This document shows positions 1 through 7,219 of a DNA stretch of 8,010 nucleotides, one piece after another. The position numbers and the translations under genes are program-made. This stretch comes from Bacteroidota bacterium. Lineage in GTDB: Bacteria; Bacteroidota; Bacteroidia; Flavobacteriales_F; PHOS-HE28. The notes under the pieces are model-generated. The model worked only from the letters and a program-made list of their open reading frames with translations, ran no database searches and had not been told where the DNA came from. The DNA lies in NCBI GenBank assembly GCA_023412755.1, contig JAEZCB010000248.1:1-8010 (forward strand). Direction: 5' to 3'. Within the stretch, counting starts at the first letter, position 1. Every line of letters starts with the position of its first letter.

Positions 1-1
1 C

Positions 2-412
2 TTCGAACCTTATCCGGATATGATCACCGGCCGCGATGCGCCAAAGGATCACCGGATCTACGTCCGCGCGATGGAACTTTACCAGCAGGGCGATCATGCC
101 CAGGCCGCGGATAGCCTGTCCCAATACATACGGCAGCGTGGCTTCGAGCGTTCCGCCCACCTGTACCTGGCCATGTGCCATCTGGCAATGGACAAGCCTT
201 ATGAAGCGGAGCTTCAGCTGGACCATTTGGAGAACAGCTCCGTAAGCGGATTCAGGGATCAAACGGAATGGTACACCGTGTTGTGCTGGGTATGCAGCGG
301 CCAGCTGGAGCGGGCACTTCCCGAGGCACGCCGGATCGCTGGCAGCACACATACATACAAGGAGCAGGCCGCGCGGCTGGCCGATGAACTCGCCACCATG
401 GTGGAGGCATGA
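2..412 (+). CDS. TPR-like repeat protein, 3' part (5' end outside window)
   Basis: The frame is open to the left edge. Codons before the first in-window ATG (position 20) read F-E-P-Y-P-D and run into M-I-T-G-R-D, so that Met is probably internal. From memory, an FEPYP-type stretch followed by a short helical repeat region is common in Bacteroidota membrane-anchored TPR proteins. The visible part has two to three TPR-like helix pairs: A-M-E-L-Y-Q-Q-G-D-H-A-Q-A-A, then A-H-L-Y-L-A-M-C-H-L-A, then W-Y-T-V-L-C-W-V-C. It ends with a helix rich in Ala and Leu. No catalytic motif is visible. Its TGA overlaps the ATG of the Nudix gene (ATGA, 409-412), so the two are probably co-translated. The role is most likely protein-protein interaction, perhaps in the periplasm if an upstream TM segment exists. 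Partner and function cannot be told from this fragment. Confidence 0.7.
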   Translation, partial: FEPYPDMITGRDAPKDHRIYVRAMELYQQGDHAQAADSLSQYIRQRGFERSAHLYLAMCHLAMDKPYEAELQLDHLENSSVSGFRDQTEWYTVLCWVCSGQLERALPEARRIAGSTHTYKEQAARLADELATMVEA

Positions 413-1074
413 ACCTGTCCGAAGAAGTTGAAAGGCTGAAGCGGGCGCTGCGGGATCCCTTGCCGGGACATGCCGTTCTCGCAGAACTTTCCGGCTACCC
501 TCGCCCACCGGTGGAACATGCGTTGCGCTTGGAGCCAACCCCGCAGGCCAGTGCGGTGCTGGTGTTGCTTTATCCGAAAGAGGAACAACTGCATACAATG
601 CTCATGTTGCGACCGGAATATGCCGGGGTGCATAGCGGCCAGATCGGTTTTCCCGGTGGAAAGCAGGAACCCGGGGATGCTTCACTTCTGCACACGGCAT
701 TGCGCGAATTCAATGAGGAGACAGGTGCTTCCACGGATGGCGTGGACATTCTGGGATCGCTATCTCCGATCCATATACCTCCGAGTCGCACCATTGTGAC
801 GCCCTTTATTGGCTATGTGGGCCAGCTTGGGGATCTCGATCCGGATCCCCTGGAAGTGGCCGCATTGATCGAAACACCGGTGAAGGAGTTGCTCCGGCCA
901 ACCATATTGAAACGGAAGTTCCACCACGTCCCTTTGCTCGGCGGAGAGGTGGAGATACCCTACTATGATGTGCAGGGCCACGTGGTATGGGGGGCCACGG
1001 CCATGATGATCGCTGAACTACGCGAACTCTTCCTGCGCCTGCGTGACACCCAGACGGGTGAGCAGCTCGGATGA
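409..1074 (+). CDS. Nudix hydrolase, CoA pyrophosphatase type (NudL/YeaB-like)
   Basis: A 221-residue protein of the Nudix family, predicted to hydrolyse CoA or acyl-CoA pyrophosphate bonds to phosphopantetheine plus 3',5'-ADP in the cytoplasm. Residues 64-84 match the spacing of the CoA-pyrophosphatase signature (R-x4-G-x3-G-x3-FPGG: R68, G73, G77, F81-P-G-G84). The Arg usual at the middle position is Gly here (Y-A-G-V-H-S-G-Q), which I recall as common in Bacteroidota members. The Nudix box follows at about 83-106, with G-G-K-Q-E-P-G-D and then L-R-E-F-N-E-E-T-G. It has the one-residue-longer spacing and Asp in the first acidic position typical of this subgroup. The downstream P-P-S-R-T-I-V-T-P-F segment (124-133) also fits. 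The start is set by the ATGA overlap with the TPR-like gene. A GGAGG (403-407) lies too close to the ATG to be an ideal ribosome site, so coupling may matter. The 3' end overlaps the convergent cyclase gene by 57 bp. Another Nudix substrate is possible. Confidence 0.88.
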   Translation: MNLSEEVERLKRALRDPLPGHAVLAELSGYPRPPVEHALRLEPTPQASAVLVLLYPKEEQLHTMLMLRPEYAGVHSGQIGFPGGKQEPGDASLLHTALREFNEETGASTDGVDILGSLSPIHIPPSRTIVTPFIGYVGQLGDLDPDPLEVAALIETPVKELLRPTILKRKFHHVPLLGGEVEIPYYDVQGHVVWGATAMMIAELRELFLRLRDTQTGEQLG

Positions 1075-4000
1075 TGGGGTATTGCCGTTCTCATCTGTGC
1101 TGAAGGCGGGTTTCAAGCGACGCACGAAGTACATGTCTATGCTGCCTTTGTTCTTGGCTTCGATCCTGCCGCGGTGCTCACATTCAAAGAACTCCTTGAT
1201 CAGCTCATACGTGGTCCCGCTTATGTTCACCTCACCGGGCTTGCCGCTGCTTTCCATGCGGCTGGCGGTATTCACCGTATCTCCCCAGATGTCATAGGCG
1301 AACTTGCGTTTGCCCACCACGCCGGCCACCACGGGCCCGGAATGGATACCGATCCGCAGGATCCATGGTTCCTGCCCACGGGCCTCCCTCTCCCGCCGCC
1401 ACTGTTCCATTAGATCACGTACTTCCAGGGCCGCGAGCACACACTTGATGGCATGGTCCTGATCGCCGCTGGGTACACCACATGCGCACATGTAACTATC
1501 CCCGATGGTCTTGATCTTCTCGATACCATACCGTGCTGTTATGCCATCGAATTTGATGAAACATTCATCCAATTCATGCACGAGTTCCTCCGGTGTCATC
1601 TGCTCGGCCACCTTCGTGAAACCCTTCATATCGGTGAACATCACCGTAACATCATTGTGGCGGCGCGCCGTGGCCTTACCGTTCACCTTCAGTTCCTCGC
1701 TCACCTCGCGTGGCAGTATGTTCAGCAACAATCCCTCGATCCTCACCTTCTGCCCTTCGATCTCCTGGCTTTGTGCCACCACTTCCGCGGTACGTTCGGC
1801 CACTTTTCTTTCCAGGGCCAGATTGCGGATGCGCAACTGACGTTCCCTAACCTTGATGTAGCTGAACATGGCCGCGCCAACGGCCACCACCAGCAACCCA
1901 TAGAACCACCAGGACCGGTACCAGGGTGGGAGGATGGTGAAATTGAACTCAGCAGGTGGATCGCTCCAGATGCCCGAACGGTTCATGGCCTTCACCTTGA
2001 AAACGTAGGAGCCCGGCTGGAGCGCCGGGTAATGGGCCTCGGTGCGGTCGGTGGATGGCTGCCATTCCTGGTCCACCCCTTCCAGCATGAACGCGTACTG
2101 CACAGCAGCGGGATCACTCAATGAAACGCTGCCGTAAGAGATCCTGATGTTATTGTCATCGTGTGCGAAGGACATGCCATGGAAGAAGCCACGATCCTCG
2201 AGATTCACCCGCAGGCCCCGCATGGCGATCAGGGGTGGTGGGACCTCATCCAGGCTGGCGTCCGTGGATACACGTGTGGCACCACCGGCCGTGCCGAACC
2301 ACAAGTGGCCGGCCCGTGTGGCGCAGGTGGCATTCGCCTTCGTTTCTATACCGGCGTAACCGGCGCGTTCGGTATATGCGATGAAACCTTCCCGATCCGG
2401 CATCCACTTGTTGAGGCCACGGGTGGACCCGATCCAGATGCTGCCGTTGCGGTCGATGTTCAATGCTCTAATGCTGTTGGAAAGAAGGCCATCATCCATG
2501 GTGGAATGTTGGGCAAGTGCGCCATCCTTCACAACCAGCACACCCTGGCCTTCGGTGCCTATCCAGAGCCTATCTTCCGCATCCATTGTAAAGCAGGTGG
2601 GTGTGAAGCGCATGCCCAGGTCCAGCATGGTGGCCGTGCCATGCTCCAGCCGTGCCACGCCATGGAACACCGTGCCCACCCAGAGGCCCCCCTTTTGGTC
2701 GAAATGGAGCGATGAGATATTCCCGGTGGGCAGGCCATTATCCATATGGTACACCACAGGCACTTTCCCCGGCTCGTACTGGATGAGCCCATCCAACGTG
2801 CCAACCCAGATCTCCCCGTCCTTACCGGCCTCCAACGCCGTTACGCGGCCATCTGCAACACGCACCTCGGGATTGAAACCAGACCGGTATGTGCGCGTGT
2901 CGAACTCGAAGAGCCCAGCGTTATCTGTACCTATCCATACACGGCCTTTGGCATCACGCTCAAGGAAGCGGATCCGGTTGCTGTTCAATTCACCTTGCTG
3001 CGTGGTGATCTGGCGGATGGCACCTTGCCCATCGGCATGCGGCTCCCACAAAGTGATGCCTCCGTTGGTGCCGAACCAAATGCGGCCTTTCTCATCTTCC
3101 ATCACGGCCCACACCTGTGGATCCACAAGACCGTCCGCCTCGGTGAAGTTGACGAAGCGCTCCCCCTTGAATATGTCAAGGCCATTGACGTTCGTGCCAA
3201 GCAGGATATTGCCTTCACGATCGCTGGTGATGCAGCGGATCATGTTGTCATGCAGGCCATTTCGATCATTGAAGACACGGATCCCATTCCGGTCCACGCG
3301 GGCGGCACCCTTGTCGTAGGTGCCGATCCACATGCGGCCCTTGAGATCCTCACCGAAACTGATAACGAAGTTGCTGGCCATGCCGTTGCCAAGATGGTAG
3401 CGTGCTACTTCGCCCTTCAGGTCCAGCCGGTATGCTCCACCATAACGGGTGCCCACCCAAAGCCGTCCCGCCGCATCCTCAAGGGTGGTGATCACCAGTT
3501 CTTCCGCGGGCAGTCCCGCAGGCATGTAGCGTACGAATGCACCTTCTTTCTCTTCTTTGAACAACATACCCGCGGCATCCACGAAGAACAGGGTGCCATC
3601 CCGCAGGTACTGTGCATGTGAAAGGCCGTTATTCAGGCCAGCCTCATCGCCAAATGCGGTATAGGTGAAAGAGCCATTTTCGTCGATGTGATCCACGCGT
3701 AAGGCACCCTGGCCGTATGTGGCCAGCCAGATGTCACCTTCCCCATCCTGGGTCACGCTGCTGATATCCGATGTGATGACACCGCTTTCGGGGGTGAGAG
3801 TTCTGGCCTTATCGTTCTCGATCAAACTGAGACCACCACCCAGATGACCCACCCATATCCGCTGACGCGCATCCATGAATACGCATCGAGCGCCATTGGG
3901 GGCCATGCCGTGGGAATGATCATAGGTTGTGACCACATTCCCATCCAACCGGCACAGACCGGCCTCCGTAGCCAGCCAGATCATGCCGCCCATATCCTCC

Positions 4001-4149
4001 AGCACATCATATACCTTGCTTGGCATGCGCTGTTGCACACCGATATTCTCCACGAACGCGCGTTGGGCCTGTAGCATACCCGGAAGCCATGGCATCAGGA
4101 CCAGCAGGATCAGGCGGCCCGGCACAGAAAGAGCGGCATTCATCATCAT
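1018..4149 (-). CDS. Two-propeller/Y_Y_Y transmembrane sensor with class III adenylate cyclase domain
   Basis: A 1043-residue protein predicted to make cAMP from ATP at the inner face of the cytoplasmic membrane in response to an extracytoplasmic signal. Residues 1-29 are a signal peptide (hydrophobic core L-I-L-L-V-L, then L-Q-A-Q). Residues about 40-630 carry 14 propeller-blade signatures of the (I/L)W(V/I/L)GT type at 57, 98, 140, 187 (degenerate, L-F-F-V), 230, 273, 315, 357, 404, 447, 489, 528, 571 and 616. This is enough for two seven-bladed propellers. A Y_Y_Y domain spans about 670-738 (L-E-G-V-D-Q-E-W, then L-Q-P-G-S-Y-V-F). A TM helix lies at about 747-765, a coiled coil at 767-805, then L-L-L-N-I-L-P. 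The cyclase domain (about 830-1010) has metal-binding D840 and D884, ATP-specifying K880 and D953, and N960 and R964. This full set is expected of an active homodimeric adenylate, not guanylate, cyclase. The start overlaps the upstream stop (ATGA). The last 30 or so residues extend past the cyclase fold and partly lie antisense to the Nudix gene. Confidence 0.93.
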   Translation of the reverse strand: MMMNAALSVPGRLILLVLMPWLPGMLQAQRAFVENIGVQQRMPSKVYDVLEDMGGMIWLATEAGLCRLDGNVVTTYDHSHGMAPNGARCVFMDARQRIWVGHLGGGLSLIENDKARTLTPESGVITSDISSVTQDGEGDIWLATYGQGALRVDHIDENGSFTYTAFGDEAGLNNGLSHAQYLRDGTLFFVDAAGMLFKEEKEGAFVRYMPAGLPAEELVITTLEDAAGRLWVGTRYGGAYRLDLKGEVARYHLGNGMASNFVISFGEDLKGRMWIGTYDKGAARVDRNGIRVFNDRNGLHDNMIRCITSDREGNILLGTNVNGLDIFKGERFVNFTEADGLVDPQVWAVMEDEKGRIWFGTNGGITLWEPHADGQGAIRQITTQQGELNSNRIRFLERDAKGRVWIGTDNAGLFEFDTRTYRSGFNPEVRVADGRVTALEAGKDGEIWVGTLDGLIQYEPGKVPVVYHMDNGLPTGNISSLHFDQKGGLWVGTVFHGVARLEHGTATMLDLGMRFTPTCFTMDAEDRLWIGTEGQGVLVVKDGALAQHSTMDDGLLSNSIRALNIDRNGSIWIGSTRGLNKWMPDREGFIAYTERAGYAGIETKANATCATRAGHLWFGTAGGATRVSTDASLDEVPPPLIAMRGLRVNLEDRGFFHGMSFAHDDNNIRISYGSVSLSDPAAVQYAFMLEGVDQEWQPSTDRTEAHYPALQPGSYVFKVKAMNRSGIWSDPPAEFNFTILPPWYRSWWFYGLLVVAVGAAMFSYIKVRERQLRIRNLALERKVAERTAEVVAQSQEIEGQKVRIEGLLLNILPREVSEELKVNGKATARRHNDVTVMFTDMKGFTKVAEQMTPEELVHELDECFIKFDGITARYGIEKIKTIGDSYMCACGVPSGDQDHAIKCVLAALEVRDLMEQWRREREARGQEPWILRIGIHSGPVVAGVVGKRKFAYDIWGDTVNTASRMESSGKPGEVNISGTTYELIKEFFECEHRGRIEAKNKGSIDMYFVRRLKPAFSTDENGNTPSSELLTRLGVTQAQEEFA

Positions 4150-6290
4150 CTGGTCAATTCATAAAAGGATGGATCGGCTCCGATCGCTTCACTGATGACC
4201 AAGGTCCTATCCACACTCTCGCTGTAGTTCTGCAATTGCGACTTCAGCGATCCATGGTTGTAGAAACTGTGGACATCGTCCGGCTTGCCATCCACCGGCA
4301 CCCAATAAGACTTGCCACTGATCGTGCGGCCATGGCCGTTGTACCATACCAGGATCGTGTTCACATTGTTGGTCCGCACCATGTCACGCAATTCGATGTT
4401 GAAGAAACGTTCCAACTGATCCTTGCTCAGGTTCTTCTTGGTGATGGTCTTCTGGACGTTGTAGCTGGAAAAGGCCTTCTGCATCTTCTGCACATCCGAA
4501 GGAGTGACAGGGGCAGCAGGGAAACTGCGGTAATTACTGTTCTCGATGTGTACCACCCAGGTATGCCCTGTGGCACTAGATCTATTGTCCGAGGGTGCCT
4601 TGGCGACAACTGGCTCGGTCTTCCGAATGATCTTGTACGTGGTCTCCGTGGCATTGCCATACTGATCCTCGGCACGCACCACCAGCTTATCCCGATCGGT
4701 GACATCCGCCTTTATGCTGAAGTCGGGATCCAGCTGGTCCGGCGCATAGCTCACATTGATGCCATTGACCGACACCATGCGGATCAGGCTGGCATCTTTT
4801 ATCCGCCCCTCGATGAACACTTCATTCTTACCTGCGGAAATGGTGAGTTCCCGATCGCCTGAGGGTTTGGGCGTGGTGATGGCGATCGAAGGAGCGATAC
4901 CCTCGGTGCGCACCACGGGCAACTCAATAGAATTCATGTTGTCATACACATCCACCGCTTGGATGATGATCAGCGAATCCTCCCGCTCGAAAGGAATATT
5001 GATCGCGAATTGCGGATCCTTTTCATCACTGGTGAAGTCAGCGGACGCTCCATTCACCGTGATCGAACGCAGAAGGCTTTTATCGCGCACATAACCGGAT
5101 ACTTCAACATATTGGATGGAGGCCGATACCTGGGCCACATCGTTCTTCCGGAAAGGTTTCAGCACCGAGATCGCCGGAGGGTCGCTTTCCCTATTCATTT
5201 CAAAGATCTGGTGGGCGATGCGTTGCTGTGATGCCGCTACCTTATCCCGTTTCGCTATATCGCTTCCGCCTTTCCCATCCATCACTTTCAGCGCCACCTC
5301 CAGATCCTTCAAGGCGCCCTGCATATCCAGATTGGCCTCCCTGCATTCGGCCCTGAGCAACAGGAGCTCCACATCATCGGGCCGATCAAGCAGGGCTTTG
5401 TTCAGATCGTTGACCGCGTTCTGGTGCTGGCCGAAGCCCTGGTAGTACATGGCACGCTGATGATACACCTGCACATCCGTTCTGCCCAGTGCGATACACT
5501 TGCTCACATCATCGATCGCCTTGGCATACTCCTTCTGTGCCGCGTAGCCCTTGCTTCTGGTGAAGAGGGCATCGGTGCTGCCAGGATTCAATTCAATGGC
5601 CCGGGTGCATCGCTCGATGGCCTTTTCCAGCGTACGCATCCGCATGGTGTTGCCGCTATACTGCTCGGATAATCGCAATTGCACCTCGGCGAGGGCGACG
5701 TAGGCAGGCTCGTATAGGTGGTTCCATTCCAACACCTTCTCGAAGTCGAATTCGGCCGTTTTGAGATCACGTGCCGCACTACGCACCAGGCCATGCACAT
5801 AATAGGTGTCCGTGGTGGCCTTTACGGCCAGGGCGGCATCGGCCGCTTTCATGGCACCATCCATATCGCCGGTATGCAGGCATGCCCTGGCCTTGGTGAG
5901 CAGCGCATCCATGTATTTCGGGTTCACCCGCAAGGCCTGATCCAACAGCCGCAGCGCCACTTCACCACTATCCAATTCCAGAAAGGCTTTGGCCGCATTG
6001 GTGGAATAGGAAGGTTCGCCGGGATCCAGTTCGGCCAGCATCCTGCGGTCACTGGCCGCCTGCTGCTTGTGTCCAAGAAGTTCATTCATCTCGGCCTTCG
6101 CCGTCCACGCTTTTGTTGAACGCGGATCCACTTTCACAGCGAGGTCATACCGCTGCAATGCCAACTCCAGCTGCCCTTCCTTTTTGTACGCATCGCCTTC
6201 CTTGAGGAAAGCTTTGGCACCCTGCGCGAATGCGCCGGATAAAGGCAGCAACACCAAAATGATCGAAATGATCCGTGCGCGCATCTCCAT
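4146..6290 (-). CDS. Secreted TPR protein with tandem Ig-like modules and Cys-less, truncated caspase-like domain
   Basis: A protein of 714 residues from the chosen Met (6290). An in-frame ATG at 6338 would put 16 more residues before the signal peptide, and ATG 6284 is equally plausible. An Arg then hydrophobic segment (I-I-S-I-I-L-V-L-L) ending G-A-F-A-Q is a signal peptide, so export is predicted. Residues about 25-336 are roughly eight TPR units (for example A-L-Q-R-Y-D-L-A-V-K-V-D-P and A-I-E-L-N-P-G-S). Two similar Ig-like modules follow at about 372-462 and 467-557; each has a V-N-G and then D-P-x-F. The C-terminal 139 residues resemble a caspase p20-like (peptidase C14) fold: the start (I-E-N-S-N-Y-R-S-F-P), the strand before G-H-G (His653) and Y-W-V-P-V-D-G all fit. 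The strand that should carry the D-x-C-x-S-G cysteine reads I-S-E-A-I-G-A-D-P-S-F-Y, with Ile703 in place of Cys. The protein ends 11 residues later, without a p10-like part. It is probably a non-proteolytic binding protein. The TGA overlaps the cyclase ATG. Confidence 0.85.
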   Translation of the reverse strand: MEMRARIISIILVLLPLSGAFAQGAKAFLKEGDAYKKEGQLELALQRYDLAVKVDPRSTKAWTAKAEMNELLGHKQQAASDRRMLAELDPGEPSYSTNAAKAFLELDSGEVALRLLDQALRVNPKYMDALLTKARACLHTGDMDGAMKAADAALAVKATTDTYYVHGLVRSAARDLKTAEFDFEKVLEWNHLYEPAYVALAEVQLRLSEQYSGNTMRMRTLEKAIERCTRAIELNPGSTDALFTRSKGYAAQKEYAKAIDDVSKCIALGRTDVQVYHQRAMYYQGFGQHQNAVNDLNKALLDRPDDVELLLLRAECREANLDMQGALKDLEVALKVMDGKGGSDIAKRDKVAASQQRIAHQIFEMNRESDPPAISVLKPFRKNDVAQVSASIQYVEVSGYVRDKSLLRSITVNGASADFTSDEKDPQFAINIPFEREDSLIIIQAVDVYDNMNSIELPVVRTEGIAPSIAITTPKPSGDRELTISAGKNEVFIEGRIKDASLIRMVSVNGINVSYAPDQLDPDFSIKADVTDRDKLVVRAEDQYGNATETTYKIIRKTEPVVAKAPSDNRSSATGHTWVVHIENSNYRSFPAAPVTPSDVQKMQKAFSSYNVQKTITKKNLSKDQLERFFNIELRDMVRTNNVNTILVWYNGHGRTISGKSYWVPVDGKPDDVHSFYNHGSLKSQLQNYSESVDRTLVISEAIGADPSFYELTR

Positions 6291-6299
6291 TAGTGGAGA

Positions 6300-6326
6300 C
6301 GAAAATAGATGATCCGCACCAGCAAA
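6300..6326 (-). promoter_or_regulatory. Possible promoter of the TPR/pseudo-caspase-cyclase pair
   Basis: On the minus strand TATTTTCG (6307-6300) matches the Bacteroidota -7 consensus TAnnTTTG at all but one position. A TTTG (6326-6323) lies upstream, but the 15-base spacer is shorter than the usual 19-21. Transcription from here would begin just before ATG 6290, which supports that start over the one at 6338 and leaves almost no leader. The call rests on a short match only. Confidence 0.3.
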
Positions 6327-6344
6327 GCTGAAGATCAACGAGCC

Positions 6345-6380
6345 GTGGATCCCGCTCCACCGCGTGGAATTGAAAATTCC
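6345..6380 (-). other. Two small hairpins directly after fabI
   Basis: Immediately after the fabI stop, the minus strand can form a perfect 6-bp stem, GGAATT-TTC-AATTCC (6380-6366). Five bases later comes a 5-bp stem, GTGGA-GCGGGA-TCCAC (6360-6345). No U-run follows either stem, so neither is a classical intrinsic terminator. They may slow transcript decay or weakly limit read-through into the downstream TPR gene, or may be chance. Confidence 0.25.
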
Positions 6381-7199
6381 TCAGCCTTCCTGCATGAACC
6401 GCGCCATCACCTCATGGGTGACACCCGTGGTGCTGAAACCTCCATCATGAAAGAGGTTCTGCATGGTAACGAACCGGGTGAGATCACTGAACAGGCTGAT
6501 GCAGTAGCGTGCGCAATCGATCGCGGGAGCATTACCCAAGGGGCTCATCTCCTGTGCGAATCCGAAAAAGCCATCAAAACCCTTGATCCCCGTACCAGCC
6601 GTGGTCAGCGTAGGACTCTGGCTCACCGTATTCACCCGTACTCTTTTTTCACGGCCCAGGCGGTACCCCCAGCCACGGGTGATCGATTCGAGGAGCGCCT
6701 TTGCATCGGCCATGTCCCCGTAGTCCGGGAAAACCCTTTGTGCCGCTATATAGCTCAACGCTACCACGCTGCCTCCCTCCGCCAGCGCATTCTTCTTGGA
6801 AGCGCTCTGCAGCATGCGGTGCAGACTCATCGCGCTCACATCCAGCGTCTGTTTATACCATTCATAATTCAAATCGTCGTACTTGCGGCCCTTGCGCACG
6901 TTGGGGCTCATGCCGATGCTGTGGAGCAGAAAGTCGATAGGCCCGCCGAGTTTTTCCTGTGCCTCGGTGAAAAGCTTTTCCAGATCGGCATCGTTGGTGG
7001 CATCGGCAGGGATGATCGTTGAACCGGTCGCTTCGGCCAGCTTGTTGATCTCGCCCAAGCGCATGGCCACCGGCGCGTTGGTCAAAATGAATGTGGCTCC
7101 CTCCTCATGGGCCAGTTCAGCCACCTTCCATGCGATGCTCTGTTCATTCAGTGCACCTGTGATGATGCCGCGTTTCCCTTTCAGCAATCCGTACGCCAT
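6381..7199 (-). CDS. fabI: Enoyl-[acyl-carrier-protein] reductase (NADH)
   Basis: A 272-residue cytoplasmic enzyme that reduces trans-2-enoyl-ACP to acyl-ACP with NAD(P)H, the last step of each fatty-acid elongation cycle. The N-terminal nucleotide-binding segment G-I-I-T-G-A-L-N-E-Q-S-I-A-W (residues 11-24) has the FabI-type spacing, ending in S-I-A. The active site is L-S-Y150 followed by P-D-Y160 and Lys167 (Tyr-x6-Lys), equivalent to E. coli Y146, Y156 and K163. Residues 190-208 (N-T-V-S-Q-S-P, then T-A-G-T-G-I-K-G-F) form the substrate-binding loop with the SQSP variant I associate with Bacteroidota. The C-terminal H-D-G-G-F-S-T-T-G-V is also typical. Length is close to the usual 260-270. 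The ATG is the first in frame and sits 20 bases after a promoter-like box; no Shine-Dalgarno site is seen. It is divergent from the protease gene and 90 bp upstream of the TPR/pseudo-caspase gene on the same strand. No key residue is missing. Confidence 0.96.
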   Translation of the reverse strand: MAYGLLKGKRGIITGALNEQSIAWKVAELAHEEGATFILTNAPVAMRLGEINKLAEATGSTIIPADATNDADLEKLFTEAQEKLGGPIDFLLHSIGMSPNVRKGRKYDDLNYEWYKQTLDVSAMSLHRMLQSASKKNALAEGGSVVALSYIAAQRVFPDYGDMADAKALLESITRGWGYRLGREKRVRVNTVSQSPTLTTAGTGIKGFDGFFGFAQEMSPLGNAPAIDCARYCISLFSDLTRFVTMQNLFHDGGFSTTGVTHEVMARFMQEG

Positions 7200-7219
7200 G
7201 TGAATCTTGAACTTGGTGG

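Noticed and set aside
1018..1074. Bidirectional terminator between the convergent genes
   Set aside because: There is no intergenic space, and I found no stem with a T-run there.
1453..2124. 223-codon plus-strand open frame opposite the cyclase gene
   Set aside because: It is fully antisense to the cyclase/Y_Y_Y coding region, has no recognisable domain, and is rich in His/Pro/Cys as expected of a shadow frame in GC-rich DNA.
2381..3621. Two long overlapping plus-strand frames (312 and 291 codons) opposite the propellers
   Set aside because: Both mirror the repeated blade codons on the other strand, have low-complexity composition and show no start context. The minus-strand frame explains the region.
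2200..4000. Apparent DNA repeats in the cyclase gene
   Set aside because: The recurrences reflect protein blade motifs with varied codons, not nucleotide repeats or a CRISPR-like array.
4100..4200. Frameshift that would restore a longer caspase domain
   Set aside because: Reading on in the other frames gives the cyclase signal peptide or unrelated code, with no p10-like motif, so a simple base error does not explain the short end.
4020..4862. 280-codon plus-strand frame across the cyclase/pseudo-caspase junction
   Set aside because: It is antisense to two well-supported genes and has no domain or signal.
6291..6338. Upstream ATG (6338) as the start of the TPR/pseudo-caspase gene
   Set aside because: It would place 16 extra residues before a normal signal peptide and would lie upstream of the likely transcription start.
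6309..7022. 237-codon plus-strand frame opposite fabI
   Set aside because: fabI is unambiguous on the other strand; this frame shows no family features.
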